From the NCBI GenBank assembly GCA_039975855.1, contig JBDWGH010000004.1:62001-126000 (forward strand): a DNA stretch of 64,000 bases, in the 5' to 3' direction. The notes below the pieces were generated by a model. The model saw only the letters and a program-made list of their open reading frames with translations, ran no database searches and was not told the origin of the DNA. Below are positions 9,024 to 17,474 of the stretch, in pieces. The DNA is from Litorimonas sp039975855 (lineage in GTDB: Bacteria; Pseudomonadota; Alphaproteobacteria; Caulobacterales; Maricaulaceae). Made by a program: the position numbers and the translations under genes. Position 1 is the first letter of the stretch. Every line of letters starts with the position of its first letter.

Positions 9024-9734
9024 TCATTCGTCCGTCGCAAACCGGTAGCGTAACTCGACACTATCAATTGGCGGCGCCGGGTAATCCGTTTCGATGTTGA
9101 CGCTATCTCCAGCAGCGATTGTCCCTGGCTCAACAAACCAATCTGCGAGCGGTTCTCCAGATCTGTTTTCTAACCTCAATTGAATAAGGGGCGAAGAAAT
9201 TGTCTTAGATGTCAGATTTACGACCTCACCTGTGACCCGCAAAACGGGCTCCCCATCTACAACCAAACGCTGGCTTGTCAGTCCACGGACATCCAATCCA
9301 TTAGCCTTCACATCTATGCCAAAGGCTTGATAGATGGTCGCCGTACGCGGGAAGGTTTCCACTATCGCTTGCCGTTTAAGAAAAACGACGATAGCCGCTG
9401 CCAATAGCATCAGGATCGGCAACGCCCAAATCTGCCGAATAATGCGCCGACGTTTCGATATTTTTTCGGCATCGGCTTTGTCTCGCAATAAAGTATGAGC
9501 TCCAACTGTCGCCTCGGACGGTGTTTTAGGAACAAATGGTAAATCCTGTTGGGGGTCGGGCTCAGGTGTTATCAAAACTGCCTGATTATCCTCTAAAGCG
9601 AGTGCGTCAGGATCAACGCCTGGCACAAACCAGACGGTTTCACATCGCGCGCAGCGGACGGACCGTCCATTTGGGCCTATTGTGCCGTCTTTCGACATAT
9701 ATTTTGTGGAACATTCGGGACAGGTCAGTATCAT
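9024..9734 (-). CDS. MJ0042-type zinc-ribbon membrane protein
   Basis: 236 residues. The N-terminus carries a zinc ribbon with C5, C8, C28 and C31 (CPEC...CARC), the MJ0042 pattern. A linker rich in Pro/Asp leads to one membrane helix at about 103-119, then a periplasmic domain resembling DUF3426 (LRVTGEVVNLTSKTISSPLIQLRLEN is seen in pieces). Homologues sit beside ftsE in many alphaproteobacteria. Divergent from ftsE, with about 65 nt between the starts. A role in sensing or assembly at the membrane is possible but not shown. Confidence 0.8.
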   Translation of the reverse strand: MILTCPECSTKYMSKDGTIGPNGRSVRCARCETVWFVPGVDPDALALEDNQAVLITPEPDPQQDLPFVPKTPSEATVGAHTLLRDKADAEKISKRRRIIRQIWALPILMLLAAAIVVFLKRQAIVETFPRTATIYQAFGIDVKANGLDVRGLTSQRLVVDGEPVLRVTGEVVNLTSKTISSPLIQLRLENRSGEPLADWFVEPGTIAAGDSVNIETDYPAPPIDSVELRYRFATDE

Positions 9735-9798
9735 AAGAACTCTAACATCTTCCGAGTCAGTAAAAGGTTACAGATCAATCGTGCCACAACAGGCCCAA

Positions 9799-10482
9799 AT
9801 GTCCAGTTTGCCGGACCTCGTTAATTTCGAACGGGTCGCACTTCGTTATGGGCGCGGACCAGAGGTTTTAACAGATGCCACTCTCGATTTACCCCAAGGC
9901 AGCTTTACCTTTCTAACTGGACCATCAGGTGCTGGGAAATCGACATTGTTGAAGCTCTGCTATCTCTCATTGATTCCATCACGGGGTCTAATCCGTATGT
10001 TTGGGCGCGATAGTGCATTACTGTCAAACCCCGAACGTCAAGCCATCAAACGGCGGATCGGAGTTGTACTACAAGACTTTCATCTGATTGAGCATCTGTC
10101 TGTCTATGAAAATGTTGCTCTGCCGCTACGTGTATCGGGCCAATCCAGGGCCACCTACAATGATGACGTCGTGGAGTTGCTGCAATGGGTTGGGCTTGGG
10201 CATCGTATGCAAGCTTATCCACCGACCCTATCGGGCGGCGAAAAACAGCGTTGCGCGATCGCCCGCGCCGTGATTGCCAAACCAGACCTGCTTATCGCGG
10301 ATGAGCCAACAGGAAATGTCGATCCTGTTATTGGGCGGCGTTTATTGAGGCTCTTCTCGGAAATGAACCGCATGGGCACAACAATTCTTATCGCAACTCA
10401 TGACACCCATTTAATCGATGAACTTGATGCGCGTGTCTTAAGGATTGAAGATGGTCGTGTCTTCAAAGGCAAACCCGAATGA
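9799..10482 (+). CDS. ftsE: Cell division ATP-binding protein FtsE
   Basis: ABC ATPase that works with FtsX to control peptidoglycan hydrolases at the division site. 227 residues from the chosen ATG at 9799, preceded by AGG with 5-nt spacing; a GTG at 9781 is also possible, and the frame stays open further upstream into the divergent gene. Walker A GPSGAGKST is at about 41-49, the signature LSGGEKQR at about 144-151, and Walker B LLIADEPTGN at about 163-172, with a switch His in ATHD. Overlaps ftsX by 4 nt (ATGA). Confidence 0.95.
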   Translation: MSSLPDLVNFERVALRYGRGPEVLTDATLDLPQGSFTFLTGPSGAGKSTLLKLCYLSLIPSRGLIRMFGRDSALLSNPERQAIKRRIGVVLQDFHLIEHLSVYENVALPLRVSGQSRATYNDDVVELLQWVGLGHRMQAYPPTLSGGEKQRCAIARAVIAKPDLLIADEPTGNVDPVIGRRLLRLFSEMNRMGTTILIATHDTHLIDELDARVLRIEDGRVFKGKPE

Positions 10483-11372
10483 GCACCGCGATGGGACATG
10501 CCCCGCAGGAAGCTCCGCTTCTGCCTGGAAAACTACGTAATGCACGAGCACTGTGGGTGGTTTTGGTCATTATGGCATTACTGGCAGGCTGCGCATTACT
10601 CTTTGCTCGCGGTTCAATGCGCTTATCAGGCGATTGGCAATCGCAACTCTCCGACACCCTCACCGTTCAAGTTATGTTGGATGAAGCGAGTGCGTGGGAT
10701 CAACAGACATCCTTGGCCAGAGACACACTAAGCACTGCTTTCCCTGGGGCGGATATTGCCGTTTTGCCTAAATCCGAAGCGCGTGCACTTTTGCAACCTT
10801 GGTTGGGAAATGCGACGCTCCCTGACAGCCTGCCTGTACCGGGTCTAATCAACGTCACTGGAGAAAATTTGACTGCCTCGCGGGCTCAATCCGCCTTAGA
10901 CGCTGCAGGTCTGTCAACGAATATTGACGACAACTCCCGCTACGCGGACCAGCTCAGTGGAACAGCACAACGCCTTGTGAGCATTGGAATTGGAACGCTT
11001 ATACTAATTTTACTGGCAGGATTGTCGGTCAACATTTTCGCGACACGCGCAGGTATGACCGCGCAAAAAGAGATTATCCGGGTCCTCGTTCAAGTTGGCG
11101 CAAGCGACAAATTCATTGCAAAGCTCTTCATTGGCCAAGCATTTAGACGCGGTCTATTTGGGGCCGCCATAGGATTAGCTCTCGCAGCGATCCTTTGGTT
11201 ATGTCTTTCAATCTTTGGCGATTGGGGTGGCTTGGGCTGGACTGGTTTTAGCGCAGCGCTGATAGATATTCTGTGGGTCATTGGATTAGGCATTGTCTTC
11301 GCCGTTATCTGCGCGGCGGCGGCTGGTATTACTGCGACACGCCAATTGGCATTTGAGCGCAAACGCCTGTGA
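10479..11372 (+). CDS. ftsX: Cell division protein FtsX
   Basis: Permease-like partner of FtsE, 297 residues. An N-terminal membrane helix at about 25-45 is followed by a periplasmic domain (about 50-165) and three further helices in the C-terminal half, the four-helix FtsX layout. Overlaps ftsE at its start and the next gene's GTG at its stop, so three genes form one translationally coupled operon. Confidence 0.93.
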   Translation: MSTAMGHAPQEAPLLPGKLRNARALWVVLVIMALLAGCALLFARGSMRLSGDWQSQLSDTLTVQVMLDEASAWDQQTSLARDTLSTAFPGADIAVLPKSEARALLQPWLGNATLPDSLPVPGLINVTGENLTASRAQSALDAAGLSTNIDDNSRYADQLSGTAQRLVSIGIGTLILILLAGLSVNIFATRAGMTAQKEIIRVLVQVGASDKFIAKLFIGQAFRRGLFGAAIGLALAAILWLCLSIFGDWGGLGWTGFSAALIDILWVIGLGIVFAVICAAAAGITATRQLAFERKRL

Positions 11373-12022
11373 AGCGCCGAGAGATCAAACCTCAATCCAA
11401 AAGAAAAGGTTGGACTCGGTTTCTGACGTTTTTTGTCGTCGGTACACTCTCACTTTTACTCGGTGGATTTGTTGCCTTCGCGCAACATGTTGATCGTATA
11501 CAACCGCCGGAAACTTTCCCCGACGCTGACGGCATTGTCGTCTGGACAGGTAAGGGGGGTGGTCGTCTACAAGCTGGTGTTGACCTCTTGCAATCCAAAA
11601 AAGGGGAACGTTTGCTGATTTCGGGCGTTCATGAGGATAATGGGGCTGCACAAATTGCAGAGATTACGGGACTATCCGAAGACTTGGCAGCATGTTGCCT
11701 CGATTTGGACTACGCCGCAAAAGACACGATTGGCAATGCGCGGGAAACAGCCAGTTGGGCCAAAGCTCTGGGGTATGATCATATAATCCTTGTGACCTCA
11801 GCCTATCATATGCCCCGTGCTAAAGTTGAAATAGCCGCTGCGGCGGGTCGCATTCGCATAACGCCCTACCCTGTTGAACGGGCTGACAGTCGAAAATGGT
11901 ATAAATCTGCAGATCGGTCTGAACGATTATTTCAAGAATATTCGAAACTTCTGCTGGCCTATGCGCGCGGACGTGACACGGACATAAACCCACCTGAACT
12001 TAGTGAAGTTCCCGAAGATTAA
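11369..12022 (+). CDS. DUF218/YdcF-like membrane protein
   Basis: 217 residues starting at a GTG that overlaps the ftsX stop (GTGA). A membrane helix at about 20-40 is followed by a DUF218 domain: DGIVVWTGKGGGR, LLISGVH, then NARETASWAKALGY and VTSAYHMPRA, the conserved pattern of this family. E. coli members (SanA, ElyC, YdcF) act in envelope integrity and polyprenyl-linked sugar metabolism; this context behind FtsEX agrees with an envelope role. The stop codon overlaps the convergent tyrA stop within TTAA. Confidence 0.87.
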   Translation: MKRREIKPQSKRKGWTRFLTFFVVGTLSLLLGGFVAFAQHVDRIQPPETFPDADGIVVWTGKGGGRLQAGVDLLQSKKGERLLISGVHEDNGAAQIAEITGLSEDLAACCLDLDYAAKDTIGNARETASWAKALGYDHIILVTSAYHMPRAKVEIAAAAGRIRITPYPVERADSRKWYKSADRSERLFQEYSKLLLAYARGRDTDINPPELSEVPED

Positions 12023-12897
12023 TCTGGATCAGAGTCCAGAATTCGGCGTCGGATATCGCGGGTTTTGGCAAAACTATCGAGCAAAGTGTCACCATCATCC
12101 CAACGGATAGCGCGTTTCAAGGCTGTAAGGTCTTCGATAAAGCGGTCGACAACCTCGAGCGTTGCGGTCTTATTCGTTAGAAACACATCCCGCCACATAA
12201 CGGGATCGGATGCAGCGATCCGCGTGAAGTCCCGGAATCCACCAGCCGAAAATTTGACAACCTCTTTGCGTGTGACCGTCTCCATATCAATGGCAGTGCC
12301 AACAAGAGTATAAGCAATTAGATGCGGTAAGTGGGATGTTGTGGCCATGACGATATCATGGCGCGACGGATCCATAACGGCGACATCGCTGCCCAAGTTT
12401 TCCCAAAAGCTCGTTAAGTCCTTAATCGCCAACTCATCCGTCGCCTTAGGCGGCGTCAAAACACACCAACGATCTTCGAACAATTCTGCAAAACCGGACT
12501 CTGGGCCAGAGTTTTCAGTACCAGCAATCGGATGGCCGGGAATGAAGTGAATATCGTCGCGAACGCGGTCGCTCATTGCATCAACAAAATGGCCTTTAAC
12601 CGATCCTACATCAGTTAAAACAGCTCCCGCTTTCATAGAAGGCATCAAGGTCATCGCCGAGGTGGCGAGCCGCCCAGACGGTGTACATAAAATAATCAGA
12701 TCGGCTTGCGCTGCAAAATGATCCGCTGGTCCATCTGCGACCCCATCTGCGATGCCAAGGCGTGTGATCGTTTTGCAGGCAGCTTCGGACGTATCGGCGA
12801 TGAAGATGGTCTGGCACTGCCCTTTCTCGCGCGCAGCGCGCGCAATGGAGCTGCCAATCAATCCACCGCCAACGATAAGAAGGGTTTCAAAGCGCAT
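12019..12897 (-). CDS. tyrA: Prephenate/arogenate dehydrogenase
   Basis: NAD(P)-dependent oxidative decarboxylation of prephenate or arogenate in tyrosine synthesis. 292 residues. Rossmann motif GGGLIGSS at about 9-16, and the catalytic-site His in GHPIAGTENSG, also DVGSVKG. It follows the chorismate mutase gene by 2 nt, so the two successive steps of the pathway are encoded together. Prephenate versus arogenate preference cannot be read from sequence alone. Confidence 0.93.
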   Translation of the reverse strand: MRFETLLIVGGGLIGSSIARAAREKGQCQTIFIADTSEAACKTITRLGIADGVADGPADHFAAQADLIILCTPSGRLATSAMTLMPSMKAGAVLTDVGSVKGHFVDAMSDRVRDDIHFIPGHPIAGTENSGPESGFAELFEDRWCVLTPPKATDELAIKDLTSFWENLGSDVAVMDPSRHDIVMATTSHLPHLIAYTLVGTAIDMETVTRKEVVKFSAGGFRDFTRIAASDPVMWRDVFLTNKTATLEVVDRFIEDLTALKRAIRWDDGDTLLDSFAKTRDIRRRILDSDPD

Positions 12898-12899
12898 GA

Positions 12900-13649
12900 T
12901 TATTGTCCAATTGGGCGAGGTAGGCAGCCAATGACCCTTCGGGTCGCGGTAGGCGTAATCTCATGAAAACCATCCATGCTGAACAGTCGAAACTTTCCGC
13001 TTTGCGCGCGTAAAATTGCACCGCTCGGCGCTGCGTCTTCGTCCGTTACACATAACAAGGTTTGATCCGATCCGGAGGGTGTCAAAACAACATCCGCCAC
13101 AGCGACGGCCCGCGGCCAATCGCGATGTCCCGTTCGGGGCAATCCCGCTAGAATATGCAGGCCTTCCATTGCACCGCCCGGACCAAGAGCTGTCCACCAA
13201 TTTATCATGCCACCAGGCGGCGGCGCAGGAGACGGCAAAACGGCGACACCTTCATCTTCGGAATAGCAAGCTGCCAAAGCGGCACTTGTTGTTGGATAGG
13301 TCAACACATCGAGCGCTGCGCCAAATCGATCCCGTACAAGAGACCAATTTGATAGAGCGTCCCCTTCAAGGGCGACGTGCAAACGCATCGGCCCTTGAGC
13401 CGCTAAACTCGCGCTCATGAGCTCAGCCCAAATCGTTGATACAAGAGACGCCTGGGTTCCTTCAGCGGTGGAGGCGAGTTGCCGGACATGGCTGTCTTCG
13501 CGAGAGGGGCGCCAGACTCGCATTCCGCCTTTCGCTTTACGAACTTGCGCAGACAGCTCTAACCGCTCTGCGATCAAATCTAGTAGGGCATTATCCACAC
13601 GGTCAATCTCGCGCCGGACTGTTTCAATATCAGGAATGTCTTCAGCCAT
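12900..13649 (-). CDS. AroQ-type chorismate mutase with extra C-terminal domain
   Basis: Converts chorismate to prephenate, feeding Tyr and Phe synthesis. 249 residues. The first 85 form an AroQ helical domain (VRREIDRVDNALLDLIAER, then VRKAKG), with the expected Arg and Lys residues. The remaining 160 residues resemble no catalytic domain I can name: the Thr-Arg-Phe signature of prephenate dehydratase is absent, although the size and alternating strand/helix pattern recall a decayed or divergent periplasmic-binding-like dehydratase half. Overlaps the upstream methyltransferase gene by 8 nt. Confidence 0.85.
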   Translation of the reverse strand: MAEDIPDIETVRREIDRVDNALLDLIAERLELSAQVRKAKGGMRVWRPSREDSHVRQLASTAEGTQASLVSTIWAELMSASLAAQGPMRLHVALEGDALSNWSLVRDRFGAALDVLTYPTTSAALAACYSEDEGVAVLPSPAPPPGGMINWWTALGPGGAMEGLHILAGLPRTGHRDWPRAVAVADVVLTPSGSDQTLLCVTDEDAAPSGAILRAQSGKFRLFSMDGFHEITPTATRRVIGCLPRPIGQ

Positions 13650-14406
13650 CGGAACGGGTCACACTACTCTCAGTCAATCGGGTCCGATTCAAAACCGGAA
13701 CGCCAGAAAATTTTGGCCGGGCAACTTTTTGCGCATGACCTATGTCTGAAGGCGCATAAAGGCGCTTTATTGCTTCCACAAGCACTAGACCAGAAAAACC
13801 GGGCCAAACTGTTTCGCCGAACCGCTCTGTTCCGCGCAGGATACTCGGTCGCGCAAATGCGCGCACGGGCGGTATGTAAAGCGCATTGGCTCCAACGGTT
13901 GGCGTAAATTTCGCATTTCGCAGCGCCGACTTTAACTGCCGCCGTGAATATGGTCGTCCCGCCCCAAATGGCAAACTATCCGCACGGGCCCACATACCCG
14001 ACCGATTGGCGCATATAATCACAATACGGCCTTCCGGCGCGAGGACTCGGTAAAGCTCCGCGAGTGTCGCCGCTGTTGTTTCCGCTTCTTCAATCGCGTG
14101 GATTGCAAGAATTCGATCAAATTTGGAGTCCGAGAAAGGTAAGGCTCGACCTTGGGTCAACACGGTCGCCACGCCACGTTTTCCTTCATGGGCGATGGCG
14201 CCCTGTCCTTCCGGCATAGCCAGGACAAGACGGTTTGTTCCCGCCTCATAAGGGGCGAGGTACGGCCACGCATAGCCGTAACCTAGCACATTTTGCCCGG
14301 CCAGATCTGGCCACAAGGAGGTCAAGCGCCGCGCCGCCATATCACGCGCGGCCCCGCCCAATGGGCTGGCATAGAACTGTTCTAATCGTGTTGCGGTTTC
14401 GCGCAT
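13642..14406 (-). CDS. Class I SAM-dependent methyltransferase (Methyltransf_11-like)
   Basis: 254 residues. The Rossmann SAM-binding region is recognisable as NVLGYGYAWPYL (a loose motif I), LTQGRALPFSDSKFDRILAIHAIEEAE (motif II/III) and LAPEGRIVIICAN (motif post-III). Motif I lacks the usual GxGxG, reading GYGYAWP. Substrate unknown. It sits at the head of the aromatic amino-acid genes and overlaps the mutase by 8 nt. Confidence 0.8.
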   Translation of the reverse strand: MRETATRLEQFYASPLGGAARDMAARRLTSLWPDLAGQNVLGYGYAWPYLAPYEAGTNRLVLAMPEGQGAIAHEGKRGVATVLTQGRALPFSDSKFDRILAIHAIEEAETTAATLAELYRVLAPEGRIVIICANRSGMWARADSLPFGAGRPYSRRQLKSALRNAKFTPTVGANALYIPPVRAFARPSILRGTERFGETVWPGFSGLVLVEAIKRLYAPSDIGHAQKVARPKFSGVPVLNRTRLTESSVTRSDG

Positions 14407-14420
14407 AAAATTGGCTTAGA

Positions 14421-16112
14421 TTATGACGCCTGCTTTTGCCAGCTTGGAGCGGCGGATGGGACCCCAAACATGAAGCCTTGAAGATAATCGACACCTAGAC
14501 GGCGTAAGATATCTGCATCTGCACGATCATCGACCATTTCCGCCACCGTTTCGACACCAAAGGTCTGTGCGAGATCGACCATCATACGAACAAAGGTTTG
14601 CTTATTGGGGTCGCTCGCCACGCCTTCAATGAGCGTTCCGTCGATTTTTATAGCATCGGCCTCAATCGCCATAAGATTCCGGAAAGTCGTGTATCCTGAT
14701 CCAAAATCATCAATTGCAAAACTACAGCCTAGCGATCTGACGCTATTTGAAAACGCGCTGGCTAGCGCGGGATCATCTAAGGCGACAGTTTCAGTCAGCT
14801 CTATCGTGATTTGCTCCGCTCGGGGACCAAGCGCTTTCAAAGCCGCAATGTAATCTGAGGCGGCAACAGCGTCTTTAACTGTGGCGGCTGAAACATTTAA
14901 CGCCAACTGAATACCGGGGTCCTTAATCAATGCGTCTGATGCTAATTCCAGCGCTCGGCGATCCAACAAATGTACTAATCCCAATCGCTCCGCTGCCATA
15001 ATAAAATGACCTGCGCTGACCAGTTCCCCGTCTTTGCGCTGTAGCCGCAGCAGACACTCATAGTGATGAAGTTGAGATGTTTTCGTATCAATAATCGGTT
15101 GATAGGCCAGTTGAATACGGCGCTGATTAATCGCGTCTAAGATATCTTGAGATGTCGTATCCCGTTTTGCTTGCACCGCATGCACCGCCATCGTGTCGTC
15201 ATACATGCAAAGGGCAGACGGCGCAGACTGTGTTATCGCGATGAGACTTTGAGACAAGGCGTCTTCTGCGTTGCTGGCCTGCGTCGGAATTAGCGTTGAC
15301 CCGATAGATATTTCACCGCGCAACTCACCATGAGGTGTTTTGACGGGTGAGTTCTCCAAGAATAGAAATAAGCGTTTTGAGATTGCCTGCACGTCTTTTT
15401 GGGAGGCGCCGTATAGGAGCAACGCAAAGTCCGCGCCCTTAATGCGGCCAATAATATCGGGTAATTTGACGACTTGTGACAATCTCTTTGCCAGATTTGC
15501 CAGGACGCGATCTCCGGTTTCAAATCCGTAAACCTCGTTTATGTCCCTTAGGTTCGTGACCCGAAGACGCAACAATGCCCCATCACATTTTTGACGCTGG
15601 CTCAGCGCTGCCAAATGATCCAAATTTCGGGTCAATGATTCTAGATTAGCTAAGCCGGTCAAATCATCATGATTGGCGAGATAGGCTGCGCGGTCTTCTG
15701 TCCGTTTGCGCGATGTCACATTCCGGATGACACCTTCAATCTCAGTAGGCGTGTCGCCTCTCCCCGATATGCGACGGCCTTGTTCTTCGATGGAGATGAA
15801 ATCACCATGATAGGTGCGCCATTCGTAAACACATTTATATTCTGCGCCATCCCAAGTCAGCCGGCGGATCGATTTCTGCCGCTCGCGCGCATCTTTTGGC
15901 GATATACGTGCCGTCCAATCACTCTCAATTTTAGGAATTTCTACGTGAGGACTGCATAGGACATCTGCAGCTTGAGTGGCGGGTTCAAAATGTAGGTGTG
16001 TCTGGTCAGATATGCGAAAGGGTGCCGCGCGCATAAGAGACAAAGCGGCGTCCTGGCCCCGCGCACCCGAATAGTGCTCCGAGCGGTCTCCATTCTCCGC
16101 GGTCTTATCCAT
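14421..16112 (-). CDS. PAS-GGDEF-EAL protein, probable c-di-GMP phosphodiesterase
   Basis: 563 residues. The first 135 look like a PAS/PAC sensor domain (VYEWRTYHGDFISIEEQGR then EGVIRNVTSRK). A GGDEF domain runs from about 145 to 305, but its active loop reads RIKGADFALL rather than GGDEF, so cyclase activity is unlikely. The EAL domain (about 320-560) has ECLLR in place of EALLR, and keeps ALNVS, ELTETV, IDDFGSGY, IKIDG, VAEMV and QGFMFG, the metal and catalytic set, so phosphodiesterase activity is plausible. No transmembrane segment: cytosolic. Confidence 0.9.
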   Translation of the reverse strand: MDKTAENGDRSEHYSGARGQDAALSLMRAAPFRISDQTHLHFEPATQAADVLCSPHVEIPKIESDWTARISPKDARERQKSIRRLTWDGAEYKCVYEWRTYHGDFISIEEQGRRISGRGDTPTEIEGVIRNVTSRKRTEDRAAYLANHDDLTGLANLESLTRNLDHLAALSQRQKCDGALLRLRVTNLRDINEVYGFETGDRVLANLAKRLSQVVKLPDIIGRIKGADFALLLYGASQKDVQAISKRLFLFLENSPVKTPHGELRGEISIGSTLIPTQASNAEDALSQSLIAITQSAPSALCMYDDTMAVHAVQAKRDTTSQDILDAINQRRIQLAYQPIIDTKTSQLHHYECLLRLQRKDGELVSAGHFIMAAERLGLVHLLDRRALELASDALIKDPGIQLALNVSAATVKDAVAASDYIAALKALGPRAEQITIELTETVALDDPALASAFSNSVRSLGCSFAIDDFGSGYTTFRNLMAIEADAIKIDGTLIEGVASDPNKQTFVRMMVDLAQTFGVETVAEMVDDRADADILRRLGVDYLQGFMFGVPSAAPSWQKQAS

Positions 16113-16140
16113 GTCGAGTGTTTACCATCATGGTCATGGA

Positions 16141-16596
16141 TCAATCACCGAAACCATCAGCGACCGCAAAGTCCCGCCGCGCAGCCGCGATCGTCACCAT
16201 AAAGCCTGCCATAACATCCAATAAAGTCATGACCATGATTAGAAAGAAAACAGAGGTCGCGAACGCCGGAAGAAGCAAGAACTCAACCAAACAGACAATA
16301 AACAAAATTAGGGAAAATGCGTGATTCATTACGGCCGCACGTCCAATTCCCGTTGACTTAATAAGTTCAAAAAACAGCATCAGTAATGCACCTGAAATCA
16401 ATGCATGACCTGGCGTTATATGCCAGGTGACTCCGCTGGTCATCGGAACGGCGAAGACATCGGTATCTAATCGCAACCGCATACTATCCACCGTGGACAG
16501 AGTCGCACCGCCCAAGGCGAGAATATTATAGATCACCACAGGAATGATCATCAGCGGAAAAACGGTAAAAAATCGCACGGTGTGAGCTCGAATCAA
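16141..16596 (-). CDS. Small polytopic membrane protein
   Basis: 151 residues, with about four hydrophobic helices (8-30, 60-82, 88-112, 114-140). A short polar loop LSTVDSMRLRLDTD lies between the first and second. Conserved proteins of this shape are common in alphaproteobacteria but I cannot assign a function. The first possible start is TTG at 16596, with no ribosome site; GTG at 16578 is an alternative. A TAGGGTT/AACCCTA hairpin at 16597-16615 sits immediately before the TTG. Confidence 0.7.
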   Translation of the reverse strand: MIRAHTVRFFTVFPLMIIPVVIYNILALGGATLSTVDSMRLRLDTDVFAVPMTSGVTWHITPGHALISGALLMLFFELIKSTGIGRAAVMNHAFSLILFIVCLVEFLLLPAFATSVFFLIMVMTLLDVMAGFMVTIAAARRDFAVADGFGD

Positions 16597-16645
16597 TAGG
16601 GTTAAGAAAACCCTACTCGCTCAACGGTTTACGAGGCGTTAACCC

Positions 16646-17392
16646 TTATAGCTCGTCAACGCCGCCCGGAAGCTTCATACGACGGCGCAGCCAAATGACC
16701 CCGCGTAGATCCGCTATACTCACCTTAAGACGTCCAAAGTTGGTATATTTACTTTCGCCAAATTCGCGGGCGCGATGGTTCACATCCGCAAATTCGATGG
16801 CGTATCCTTCGCGTATCATCAACGCAGGAATATACCGGTGGATATGATCGAAATATGGAAGTTCTAAAAACGCCTGACGGCTGAATACTTTTAGTCCACA
16901 CCCTGTATCATCCGCTTCATCCTTCAATAACCGTTTTCGAACGCCATTGCCGAACCGCGACGCAACTTTCTTAGCAGCTGAATCAATGCGCTTCGCGCGC
17001 CGCCCGCCGACCATTCCAAGATTTTCTGGCGCATCTGCGCGGGTCATCTGAGCATAGAGCGCCGGAATGTCCGCAGGGTCATTTTGACCGTCACTGTCCA
17101 AAGTCGCGATATGCGGAGCACGAGCGGCACGGACGCCAGATCGGACACCGCGCGATTGTCCTGAGTTTTGACGATGGGACAACACACGCAAATGTGGAAA
17201 ACGGGATTTCATGTCCGTCAGGACGGCTATTGTATCATCAGTCGACGCATCATCGATGAAGATCATTTCATATGGCGTTGAAGCGAGCGCTTTCGCAATC
17301 TCAGTTGCCAGATTTTCGACATTCTCCGCCTCATTAAAAGCGGGGACGACGACAGAGATTAACGGGTCAGGATTTTTTTTCGTATTCGACAT
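16646..17392 (-). CDS. GT2 glycosyltransferase, dolichol-phosphate-mannose-synthase-like
   Basis: 248 residues. Starts with the GT-A fold pattern ISVVVPAFNEAENV at about 12-25, then FIDDASTDDT and the nucleotide-sugar/metal motif LDSDGQNDP, as in DPMS/ArnC-type enzymes that charge polyprenyl phosphate with a sugar. The C-terminus has no clear membrane helices. Divergent from the ArnT-like gene, whose enzyme family uses such polyprenyl-linked sugars as donors, so the pair may work together in modifying surface glycan. GAGG 5 nt before the ATG supports the start. Confidence 0.88.
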   Translation of the reverse strand: MSNTKKNPDPLISVVVPAFNEAENVENLATEIAKALASTPYEMIFIDDASTDDTIAVLTDMKSRFPHLRVLSHRQNSGQSRGVRSGVRAARAPHIATLDSDGQNDPADIPALYAQMTRADAPENLGMVGGRRAKRIDSAAKKVASRFGNGVRKRLLKDEADDTGCGLKVFSRQAFLELPYFDHIHRYIPALMIREGYAIEFADVNHRAREFGESKYTNFGRLKVSIADLRGVIWLRRRMKLPGGVDEL

Positions 17393-17474
17393 GTCGGCCT
17401 CATGTCATGAAAAGCCTGTCCCATCAAAGGCGAAAACGCTTTTGTGCACTCGCCTGATAGGTTAGGCGCATCCT

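Noticed and set aside
16597..16615. TAGGGTT/AACCCTA hairpin as terminator after the GT2 gene
   Set aside because: No T-run follows on the transcribed strand.
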